Shown here: positions 55,190-64,000 of the stretch, piece by piece
Layout of the letters: every line of letters starts with the position of its first letter
Numbering within the stretch: the first letter of the stretch is position 1
From: Scleroderma bovista
Lineage: Eukaryota > Basidiomycota > Agaricomycetes > Boletales > Sclerodermataceae
Direction: 5' to 3'
Assembly (NCBI GenBank): GCA_037178675.1
Contig: JAYMGJ010000188.1
Coordinates: forward strand, 1 to 64,000
Length of the DNA: 64,000 nt
Notes under the pieces: generated by a model
Database searches by the model: none
Seen by the model: the letters and a program-made list of their open reading frames with translations, nothing else
What the model was told of the DNA's origin: nothing
Made by a program: the position numbers and the translations under genes

Positions 55190-56678
55190 TATTCAATTTC
55201 GCCTTTCCAGCTGGTGCTTGATATCGGCGTTACCCATGGCGACAACTCCCAAGTGGGATACTACGTTGGTCTTGTGGTCAGTCACTTGGTATCAAATATT
55301 GGATCTAAAAGACATCGAAGCATTCTTTATTCTATATTTCCCAGGCCTGTACAGTTTTCTACTGGAGTCGGGCATCAGACCAGATCGGACGGAGGCCAGC
55401 TGTCCTCATTGGGTTTGCGATATCAACGTACTGCTTTGGCTTATCAAGGACATTCTGGGGCTTTGCACTCAGGTAACTTCCATGATGACCAACAAGAATG
55501 TAACAATCTAACCATACATAAAAGTCGTTGTCTCAGCAGTGCCCTCTACGGCAATATCGGACCCGACAAATATGGCACGCCTATGACATGGTTTGTTGGG
55601 GCTACTATCGGGTTCATGTTCAGTCTGCGATTCGACCATATTGAAAGTAATCTGATTTTGAGAAGGCCATATAGGTGGGTCATTAGAGCATCCTGCAGAG
55701 AAATTCCCCACAATTTTGGGGAACTCTTCCTTTTTCAAGGAATACTCCCACTTTCTTCCATGCGCTATAACGGCAAGCTATGCAGTAATGTGTTGGTTAG
55801 TCGTCGCTTTGTTCCCCAAGGAGGTTTGTCTTGTCGTCATCGAGTTGTAACGTAATTCATCTCCCTTGCAGATGACCCAAGCACAAGTGTCACCAATGGA
55901 ATACTTTCTTGGTCGTTTGCTCAAGTCTCAAGTGCACAATAGAACTTCACCCAGAGTAACCGAAGATGGTGCTGTTATTGATAGTTGCGAAAATCCACTG
56001 TCCTTCCGCGAACTCCTTGTCGCACCTGTGCTGGTGGCTGCAGGAAGCGCTGCATCTTTCGCCATTTTTGATATTTCTTTCCGCACATTGTTGCCTGTGT
56101 ATCTCGCCACTCCAATGGAAGTGGGAGGATTGGGATTCAATCCTCCTGTCATTGGCATCATCCTGGCAGCAATGGGGATATCTGCTGGTGTCCTCCAACT
56201 CCTTCTCTTCGCCCCATTGTACAATCGCCTAGGCGGGAAAAACCTCTTTCTTGCCACGATATCACTATTTCTCCCAATAGCTACTCTTTTCCCTATTACC
56301 AATCATGTAGGCCAAGACAAGGGACTGAACAGTTTTTTGTTGGTCTTCAGATATTATTGTCCGTTTTCTCAAGCCTCACACTTGGTAAGTCATCCAACCA
56401 CTTTTTTCTGGCCTCCGATGACCCACATTTTCCGTTCAGGCGTCACTCTGATCTATGTTAATTCTGCTGCGCCGAATCGTGCTTCGATTGGAGTCTCACA
56501 CAGATACTAATATCTCTTGTACGTGCTATTGGTCCATCTGCTGTTAACTCAGCTTTTGCATTGGGCATCCAAAAGCATGTAATGGGGGCCATTTGGCATA
56601 TTGGGTGATGGCTGGGATGGCAGCCATTTCTCTGGCCATTGTGTCCGCTCTGCCGAAAAAGCCGTCAAATATTTAAGG
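55190..56678 (+). pseudogene. MFS transporter pseudogene (DHA1-type)
   Basis: Pieces of a 12-helix major facilitator transporter occur in order: THGDNSQVGYYVGLV, then in another frame ACTVFYWSRASDQIGRRPAV (the motif-A-like loop) with STYCFGLSRTFWGFAL, then ALYGNIG joined directly to TPMTWFVGATIG, so about 20 residues of the conserved loop are missing. The C-terminal half follows: FDISFRTLLPVYLATPMEVG, GGLGFNPPVIGIILAAMGIS, SAAPNRASIGVSHRY and a decayed last helix near 56600-56670. Splice remnants are visible, but frameshifts and deletions prevent an intact protein. The parent was probably a drug/proton antiporter-like carrier at the plasma membrane. Confidence 0.75.
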
Positions 56679-57114
56679 TAAAGGGGGACGCTACAATCTT
56701 AAAGCTCACGAGCTTTCGTGGTGCAAAGTGTCACAACTCTAACTCTCCACCTTGCCAATTAGTTTGGGTTCGGTATCACATTTGCATTACTGTACCGTCT
56801 GATGTCTTACTATGATTCCATACGACTTTCCTTGGTATAGCCAATACAAGGTACCAATATCTAAAGACATTGACATAGAGATAGATAACTGGATTAGTGA
56901 TGAGTGTCGGAACGAGAAAACAAATGCTGTAGATACATAACGTGCACACTGCATTCCTTTCAATGAAGTCCTGCACTTTTCACTGATTATAGGTGCCACA
57001 GGCGGTGCCTGTCCTTAAGACCTACCTACACCCAGTACTATGCCTCTCGGTAATCGGTGACACCTTTGGTCTGGCCCAGGTGTCTGAAGCATACCACTTG
57101 CATTCGTGAAGACC
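56679..57114. other. no gene; 3' end is the upstream region of a duplicated small gene
   Basis: Only short frames. From about 57035 the sequence (TGCCTCTCGGTAATC ... CAGGTGTC) resembles the 70 bp before the ATG at 63714. Confidence 0.4.
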
Positions 57115-57426
57115 ATGGTGTCTCAAAACACCAATGTTCTACTCTTCAACGTGGTTACTCATCACAAACAATATGCAAAGACACACATTCTTTCATTAGC
57201 TTGCATCACGAACCGAAATTTAAAGCAACGATCCATAGAGCTGGCTCTGTATTGGATGGAGAACGACGAGGTCTCATACGGAATTAGCTCCTCTGCAGTA
57301 ACGAAGTTGACTTGGATGATCCTGGACAAAGTGGATGAAAGAACATCGTGCACTTCAATAATTCAATTTAGACTCCTAGATCACTGCCACGCACACGATA
57401 ATCTGCGGACGACAACAACAGCCCAC
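57115..57426 (+). pseudogene. fragment related to the small gene at 63714
   Basis: ATG 57115 begins MVSQNTNVLLFNVVTHHKQY, resembling MSQNIDALLFNLIAGIEHIR at 63714. The similarity fades after about 25 residues, and the frame then runs into the CCGGAGT element at 57427. The upstream regions of the two also match. I regard it as a decayed paralogue cut off by the insertion. Confidence 0.4.
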
Positions 57427-58066
57427 TGTTACGACCATGCCCAACTCCGGGCCTTATCCGGTCACTCCGGTCACATCGCAGCTCTACAGCTCTACTCCGG
57501 TCACTCGTCTCCTACTCCGGTCGCGCTCACGCAGATAACCTTCCGCTAACTACGACCCTTGGTCTATACTCCATTCGCTCTTACTACACCTCGCCGTCTA
57601 CCCTGCCTTGACGTGAGTTCTCCGTGAACTCGATATATCCTATACCTTGTAGCTTTTTCACCGGACCTGATTTATTTTACCCGGTCCTGACTTTATTTTC
57701 ACCGGACCTGACCTAGTCCTAACTCCGGTCATCCCTTGTCTGCTATTAGGTTGTTTACTTGTCACCGTATGTACTCGACCCTAGTTTCTACTTAGTATAA
57801 GTACCCTCTAGTTTACCTTGTAGACCTCAGTCTGAAATCAACTTAGTCACTACTCCAGTCTCTGTCTGTCTCCGTCTCCGTCTCCGTCTCTATCACCTTG
57901 ACCGGAACCTACGCAAGGGATCAACGCACGTCATCCTTGTCGTTGAATCCAAGCGGTCACCAACTCCGGCCGGACTAATCCCTCGTCCAGCCCTCTGCCC
58001 TCTTCCTTCGTCCGCGCTCGTCCGGACTTGACCGGATCCCCTACCGGAGTAGACCCGGACTTGACA
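57427..58066 (-). mobile_element. solo copy of the CCGGAGT-rich LTR-like element, reverse orientation
   Basis: Read on the minus strand it starts TGTCAAGTCCGGGTC, ends GGTCGTAACA, and contains the core ACTAGGGTCGAGTACATACGG and GGTGACAAGTAAAC found in the repeats at 3834 and 7092. About 640 bp. A short GTCTCC microsatellite is present near 57865-57895. The 5 bp on either side (CCCAC and CCCTG) match only in the first three, so the target duplication is doubtful. It sits immediately upstream of the hAT coding region and probably removed or displaced its 5' end. Confidence 0.6.
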
Positions 58067-61000
58067 CCCTGCCTACTGATCCTTTGGCAGGATTTGTTGG
58101 CTCGTTTCCAGCATCTCAGCCAATGTTGCACCTTACCGAATCATATCGTCAAGGTGCAGCCTCACCGCCTATTTACCAAGCTCCCATTCCAAGTGGGTGT
58201 GTGCCCAATCATCCACCTTTCAACAGACCTCCTGGTGTGCTTGACTCGTTGCAGATACCATTACTTCCATTGCCACCCATTACTACCCCTGTCTTGAGCC
58301 AGCCAGAAGTCAAGGGGCTGCCGCAGTCTGAGCCTGACTCAGTACTACCTACAACAACAAAACGGAAGCGGAAGACAGCAGCATCAAAGCCAACAGTGAA
58401 ACGACGGAAAAAAACTGCTGATGCAATGGCCACTCCTACAGCTGCTCCATGTGGTGTTGGCCCAACTATAGCCCCTGACATGATTGAGGTCCCTCCACAG
58501 CTGCTCCATGCTTATACAGATCCAACAATGAGTTCTCGTGGCCGAGGGTCATCAACCCGCAAGAATGCTGCAACTGATGTGTGGCATTTCCTGATGATTG
58601 TCCCATCTGTTGAAAAACCAGATGTTCTGCCTGATGTCACCCAGACTCCAACTCTCACAGTGAATCCTGGTGTGAATGGTGGTGTTGTTGTGGCATGTCG
58701 CCTTTGTGTGTAAGTAAAACTTTCAGTTACTACTGTTTGAATGTCGTGATTCTGACTCGTTTAATTTATCGAAAGAACTCATGGTGATTGGACAGCTTGG
58801 AAACATGGGGCGAGTATGACAAGTTGCTATTGTCGCCATTTTCAAAGCTATCATGATGAGGAGTGGAGCGAAGCATGTAAATCTGAAAATCTGAAACTGC
58901 AATCATTACCGAGCAAAGAAGTGGGTGGCAGGCAGGCTCCATTCACAGTTGAGAGGTTCCACCACCTCTTGCTAAAATGGATTGCTGTTGATGACCAAGT
59001 ATGTTGGTCTTGCAAAACTATTGTTGCTTGGGTGCTAACAATAATAAAAAGTCTATTAATGTACTAGAGTGCCCAGAGTTTCGAGAATTATTGCTTTACA
59101 TTGGCGAGGAAAATCTTGACGAGCATGATCTACCACATCGCACAAAGGCCACCATAATGATATTGGAGGAATATAAGAAGAAACATAGTATAGAGATTGT
59201 TCACGACATACAGGTGAGTAGCTATTAGCTGAGGGAGCATGTGTATTCACTTGTTTATCTGTTTACTCTTCCCAGAATTCTGAGGGCCGAGTTTCAACCA
59301 CAACGGATATGTGGAGTGACCCCAATCGTGACAGTTATATGGCTGTAACAGCACATTTTATGATGTGAAATCAACATGGTCATCTAGAACTAAGAAGTCA
59401 CTTAATTGCCTTTCGATTCGTTGAGGGTGCCCATTCCAGAGTAAATCTAATCTTGGACAACATTTTGTAAGAATTGTGGAGGAAAGTGGCTTTCTACATA
59501 AGGTGAAATTCTTTGGATTGTTTCTGACATTGCAATTGATAGGTAACTTGCTTTGATTGTATGTATAGATGGGTCAAGTTACAATGGACAATGCAAAAAA
59601 CAACAACTCAATGATGGCAGAACTCGAAGACGAGTTTACAAAACGTGGAATCCCCTTCGATAGGGATGGTAACCGCCTAAGGTTTGCAAATTCTCATTGT
59701 GTGAAATACTCATACTAACATCACAGAAGGTGTTTTCCCCACGTCCTGAATCTTGCATGCCAAGCGATTCTATCTGAGCTAAAGAATGATCCACAATGGC
59801 CTGCTTTTGATACCAATGATCTGCCACCCGAGCAAAAAAAGAAGCTGGAAGATTATGCTGATGGACTTGCAGGTGACCTTATTGGCTCAGTGCGTGCTCT
59901 TGTGGCTACATGTCGATCTTCTGGACAGCGACGACATGGCCTCGCAAGTACAATCGAAGATGGGAATAAATCTGGAAGATGGAAGGGAAAACTGCCTGAG
60001 AATGCTGAGACCTTGCCTGTCGTGCAGTTGTTGCGTGACTGTGAGACACGCTGGTCCTCAACATACCTAATGCTTGAGCGGTTACTTCTATTATACCCAG
60101 TAAGTGGAACGGTGAATTAGCACGGTGGTCATTTGTATTGACTTTGTGATTGGCAAGGCAATCCGAGCATTCATACTTGATAGAGACGACCCTGATCTTC
60201 AATGACACCTCTTGAGAAAGGATGAAATTGACATCCTTCGTGACATCCATCAAGTCTTGGAAATCGCTCACTCAACCCAAGAATCACTCTCTGCGGAGCT
60301 TACTCCAACATTGTCAATGGCAATGCCATTGTATGAAATCTTGATTGAAAGCTGGACAGTACTCAAAAGTACAATCCCGGAGCTATCTCACTATATTGAT
60401 GTTGCACTCTCGAAGCTGAAACAATACATCAAGGAAGGTCGGAAGACCAGAATTTATGCGTTGTCAATGGGTAAGCTGCCGTCCTTACTTAAACACAGTA
60501 CAAATATCATATTTTGCACTAGTTCTCAATCCTGACATGAAATTTGACTGGATATCAAAGCACTGGGAACACGACGATGTGAGTATGGCACGAGAATGGA
60601 TACTAGAAACGGTAACTCTTCCCGGTCTTCATTGTGAGTCAAAACACTGAGCAGCGTCAACTACAGATGACAGCATATCAAACTGCAAGTCGCACTGAAC
60701 GTGCCCAACATGTTAGTGAAGCATTTTTGGTCCCCAGCCAAGAACGTCCATTCCAAGCTGCAAAGGCTCAAGCTCGGGCAGTCTCGCGTCTCTCTAGCAT
60801 CAACGTTACCATCCGTCGCTCATCATCTACATCGTCTCTTGAGTTGTTGTCATTCAGTACATCAGCCACCTCACCTGAAGCAGCCCTAGTAGAGCAAACT
60901 CTGACACCGGTGCAATTGGATGAACAACAGCGGAAAGAATACGAAGAGGATCGTATCAATGCACAGCTCGAACTCGAGCGATATGCATGGGAATCAGTTA

Positions 61001-61361
61001 CTGTTGCGCATGGTGAGCGCGTGACTGATCTTGTCCGGTATTGGGAGGTGTGCGCTTTCACTAGATAGATTTCAACTTTGTTCTGATCATGAGTCGTCTC
61101 ACAGCGCAACAAACAAATATTCCCACTTCCCTTTCGGGTCGCAATGGACGTCCTTCCTCTGCCCAGGCATCTGCAGTTCCGTGCGAACGTGTTTTTTTGT
61201 CAAGTAAAGAAACATGTACTCTACGAAGGAGTCGGATTTCCCCCCAGTTAATGGAAGCCCTTCAAGTCCTCAAGTTTGCACACAAACGGGATCGTCTCAA
61301 CTTCACCACAGGTCTTGTTGCACAAGAGGAGGATTGTCTGCTTGATTCAACCAGCCCTTAA
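58067..61361 (+). pseudogene. hAT transposase, multi-exon, two in-frame TGAs
   Basis: Exons separated by short introns (for example 58710-58775 and about 58999-59053) encode a Lys/Arg-rich N-terminus (KRKRKTAASKPTVKRRKK, likely nuclear), a BED-like zinc finger (CRLCVTHGDWTAWKHG with a later HFQSYH), the catalytic RNase-H-like domain (STTTDMWSDPNRDSYMAVTA, VTMDNAKNNNSMM, CFPHVLNLACQAIL, RDCETRWSSTYLMLERL), and the hAT dimerisation region (LPASAVPCERVF, SSKETCTLRRSRISPQLMEA), ending at TAA 61359-61361. TGA at 59366-59368 (after AHFMM) and at 60203-60205 (after DDPDLQ) interrupt the frame at positions where CGA would restore arginine. It cannot make full-length transposase. Confidence 0.85.
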
Positions 61362-61575
61362 GATACATTGCAGTCACGATAGTACTAATAGGCTAGCTCA
61401 AAGAGTAATGATCCGACATCTATGATTTCGCTTAGTAGATTGCCTAATCTCTCTGTGCTGCCATTGGATGGGTCCACCAGGCCGAACTTGTTTTGTCCAG
61501 TTCGTATGAGTTCGAAAAACGAGCTCAAACGAGTTTTTGACTTCGGTTCGGATCAGTCCGGCTCGCAACAACACT
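58067..61575 (+). mobile_element. hAT-superfamily DNA transposon, 5' truncated
   Basis: The transposase gene (see next entry) is followed by about 200 bp of 3' sequence ending near CAACAACACTAG at about 61565-61575, a plausible hAT terminal inverted repeat end. The reverse complement CTAGTGTTGTTGCGAGCC does not occur at the 5' side, where the CCGGAGT element begins, so I cannot pair the termini or define the 8-bp target duplication typical of hAT elements. Confidence 0.7.
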
Positions 61576-61745
61576 AGGGGCAATGCATAGATTTTTCCCC
61601 AGTCCGACGATATACACTACGAGATAATCAACTGTAGTTTTTTTTCATGGATAAAGAGGTACACATCATGTGCCCTCATTTCTGAGTCATTTGGATGGGA
61701 TGATTCCACCCAAGTCATAGGTGACCTCTACACTGGTTATGCCAT

Positions 61746-61893
61746 TAGTCTCGTCACCCTCCGTTCTGGGAGTGACTGCCTAATATAGGCAGAACGAGTG
61801 TCTTGACAGCTCTGACATGAGCTGCTGATGCGCTCATTCTGCCCATATTGGGCAGTCACTAGTCACCCCCCAGAACGGAGGGTTGTGAGACTA
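61746..61893. repeat. foldback hairpin, about 148 bp
   Basis: TAGTCTC(G/A)(T/C)(C/A)ACCCTCCGTTCTGGG at the left recurs as its reverse complement at the right end. Within each arm GTGACTGCC(T/C)AATAT(A/G)GGCAGAA forms a smaller hairpin. The central loop contains TGACAGCTCTGACATGAGCTGCTGATG. It interrupts sequence related to the end of an MFS gene. Confidence 0.7.
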
Positions 61894-63388
61894 CGCCACC
61901 ATCGTTTCCGCTTTGAGGGGCATGGCTGTGACCATTTCTTTGGCTATTGGGGCTGCAATGATGAAAATAACAGTCGGAAGTTTACTTAAGACGAAAGTAA
62001 CACTTTGTGATCAAGTTAGTCGATCCAAGGTCTGTTCTGGCACTGCACCTGGATTCACTGGACTGGTTGGGAGAGAGTGAGCTGTGACGAGTTAAAATTG
62101 TGAAGGTTGGATCATCATGCAAGATGGTATTAACGTGAAAGTGGAATCTACAGCCGATAGCGATGTGGTTGGAAGAATAAGATATGTCTGAATTTCTTCA
62201 ACGAACCGAATAGGTTGAATCCTAAGGCCGGGTGGCAGGATATTCTGTTACTTGTTAGGGCAACACGTTTGATCCGATCTTGACTGGGTGAGCGTCAATG
62301 TAACATTTTCTGTGACTGTTCCCAACACTGCGCAAAGGCAGTGCCCAAAAAGCGAGTGCAGTGCGACTTGAATCAAGGACTGCAGTGGATTTGAATCGAG
62401 GATCTTCCAACCACGGCAACAATTAATGGAGTGCACACTCCGCCATCATTGGGATACTATGCATTGTCCTCCTGCCATCCGCAGCTGTTGGCACGGGATT
62501 GTCGGATGACATGTGGTCAGAAATGGACACCTTGAGGCTGAGGAGCTTTGTAAATTATAGTGTGGTTGGCCGCATTATTAGTTCATTTCATTGTACCGAC
62601 CAAAAGTGAAGTCAGCGGACATGAGATGACGGAGGCCTTGTGGCCTACTAGGCTCGACACGTGTATTACGAAGCAATGTTCTTACCTTGAAATATCTACA
62701 GTAATATTCATCCGCTTGTCGCAGCCAGCGTTGTGGCCCCATGATGGACGACACATGTGGTAAGTTGCAGGAGTGGAGAATTACATTGCGGCATGGCATT
62801 CAGTGTGAGACCGTATCTGTAAGCCAATTTTCATAATCTTTTCATACTGTCCCCCTTATCTCCCCCAGGTTCCGAGACTATCATAAAGACAAAGGGAATA
62901 TGCCATTTCTGGTAAATCTTAAATAGAAATTGTACCCCGAGTGGCAAGTGCGAATTGCACACGCATGTACAGCTACAAGTTTTCATGTCATGACGAAGAA
63001 CATGGCTGAGGTCTTCATGCGCTATGCAAACTTTGAGAAGCAATGATTCCCAAATGGCACAGCCAGATCTGGCTGCCAGTTGAGAGACTCTGGAAGTGAC
63101 AAAAGGCCCAACTTAATCTTTTCAACAATTTTCGCCAATCAAATGACAATCTTCAAGTGGGATTCCCTGCGCTAAGGCTCACCACCAACAAGTACTGTCA
63201 GTGTCAGCACATGCCATCTATAATAGTTAGTAGTAACGAGATACCTGTGAAACTGTTTCCGCACGCCGATCGACATGTGGCGAAGGGCGCCACATAACAC
63301 TATTCTTAGCAGTGGTTTTACCAAAACATTGAAAACCTCTAACAGGTTCAAACGTGTGGTATGATAGTACCAGGCCTGGATTTTCGTC
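61894..63388. other. no gene; possible MFS 3' fragment at 61900-61990
   Basis: The first 90 bp read GMAVTISLAIGAAM on the plus strand, similar to the last helix of the MFS pseudogene (about 56605-56650), so this is likely a second MFS remnant. The remainder holds only short frames. Confidence 0.4.
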
Positions 63389-63585
63389 CTAGCACACGAC
63401 CTCGAGGCTCGGGGGAACAATTCCTTCACCTGATACGGCTGGTTTCCAGTGAGTGCACAATTCATAGTAATTCAGGTCAAGTGCTTGGCAAGTATGGATT
63501 GTGACCGTCTGGTGAGGCTGATATGAATTGTGCACTGGCAACTGGCCATATTGTTCCCCCTACTCGCCTCGAGGTCGTGCGCTAG
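63389..63585. repeat. foldback element, about 197 bp
   Basis: CTAGC(A/G)CACGACCTCGAGGC near 63389 and CAATTCATA near 63466 recur inverted between 63532 and 63585. The left arm carries about 24 extra bases. No coding frame. It resembles a small MITE and lies about 130 bp upstream of the next gene's start codon. Confidence 0.65.
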
Positions 63586-63713
63586 ATTGATAAGTCTTCC
63601 TGTTAGCGCCTGATAGGACATCTTATAACCTGCACTCCGTATGCCTCACGGTGATCAAATCCCTTTGATTCAGTCCAAGTGTCCTGGTCGTACAACTCTC
63701 CTCAGCAAAGATC

Positions 63714-64000
63714 ATGTCCCAAAACATCGATGCTCTGCTTTTCAACCTAATTGCAGGTATCGAACATATTCGCGCCCTCATCGCAAACAACAACTTGCTT
63801 GCAGCATATAACATTCAGAATCAATTGAACGGAGTCGGTGGTGGTCAGTTCGCTGCACCAATCGAATCATTCGCGTCTGGAATGCAACATGGTGACATGT
63901 TGGTACCAAGCTCGGTCATAACTCATCAATGTATGTACCACCACGTTGTTCCGTGTGTCTTATTTAATGCCATATTAGTTTCACAAAACGTCTTGACGGA
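63714..64000 (+). CDS. 5' end of an unidentified small gene, cut by the window edge
   Basis: ATG 63714 (context ATCATGTCC) opens a frame of 72 codons (MSQNIDALLFNLIAGIEHIR, then a Gly/Gln/Asn-rich stretch) to a GTATGT donor at 63931. A 48-bp intron ending ATTAG (63978) joins in frame to FSQNVLTD before the window ends. The first 25 residues are helical and amphipathic. I do not recognise the family. A truncated relative with a similar promoter region lies at 57115. Confidence 0.5.
   Translation, partial: MSQNIDALLFNLIAGIEHIRALIANNNLLAAYNIQNQLNGVGGGQFAAPIESFASGMQHGDMLVPSSVITHQCMYHHVVPCVLFNAILVSQNVLT

Noticed and set aside
21234..60205. TGA as a reassigned sense codon
   Set aside because: Several good genes and frames here end in TGA (copia pol, BUD6, the GH3 gene, trefoil gene 1), so TGA works as a stop. 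The in-frame TGAs fall in repeats and duplicated genes and fit CpG decay.
62387..62450. Possible tRNA or tRNA-derived SINE on the minus strand
   Set aside because: TGGCGGAGTG and GATTCAAATCC resemble A and B boxes, but no acceptor stem or anticodon arm folds, so I do not call it.

Overview
The window looks like chromosomal DNA of an agaricomycete (mushroom-forming basidiomycete). Host genes are densely interrupted by 48-73 bp GT-AG introns, with an occasional GC-AG intron. Lineage-typical families are present: DUF6533-type 7TM proteins, an Agaricomycete-type multi-pass membrane protein and small beta-trefoil-like proteins. Roughly a third of the window is transposon sequence. The species cannot be named from the sequence alone.

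Layout. Positions 1-2336 hold no recognisable gene beyond a possible 3' exon at the left edge. Positions 2342-11335 are a Ty1/copia retrotransposon with identical 196-bp LTRs and a CTTAT target duplication. It is split by a 4.56-kb non-coding, CCGGAGT-rich LTR-like insert (3834-8396). Positions 11865-19493 are a normal housekeeping block: an intron-containing tRNA-Leu(AAG), mitoribosomal protein uL23m (minus strand), divergent from it a DCR2-like metallophosphatase (10 exons), then the polarity factor BUD6/AIP3 (3 exons).

Positions 20040-32625 are a patchwork of local duplications: a membrane-protein gene with an in-frame TGA, a decayed genomic copy of an LRR gene, two copies of a unit (unknown ORF plus DUF6533 7TM gene, the second copy internally deleted), a small trefoil-like gene, and the intact LRR gene. 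Positions 32925-34840 encode a secreted, probably GPI-anchored pepsin-like aspartic protease. Positions 35389-39673 are a tandem duplication of the mitochondrial phosphate carrier, one copy dead and the other with a damaged 5' end, separated by a long inverted repeat. A second small trefoil protein lies at 42228 and a GH3-family gene at 45262-47335.

Positions 48104-55033 are a Tad1-like LINE (gag-like ORF1; ORF2 with endonuclease, RT and RNase H; poly-A tail). It is followed by an MFS transporter pseudogene, a solo copy of the CCGGAGT element in reverse orientation, a hAT transposon (to about 61575), two further foldback elements, and the 5' end of a small gene running off the right edge.

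A recurring theme is decay through single in-frame TGA codons where the frame otherwise stays open, usually where an arginine CGA is plausible. They occur in the LINE (three), the hAT (two), the unknown ORF and the membrane protein. The copia RT also carries a D-to-N change in its YxDD box that fits the same CpG decay. Exon structures below were derived by eye from splice sites and reading-frame continuity.
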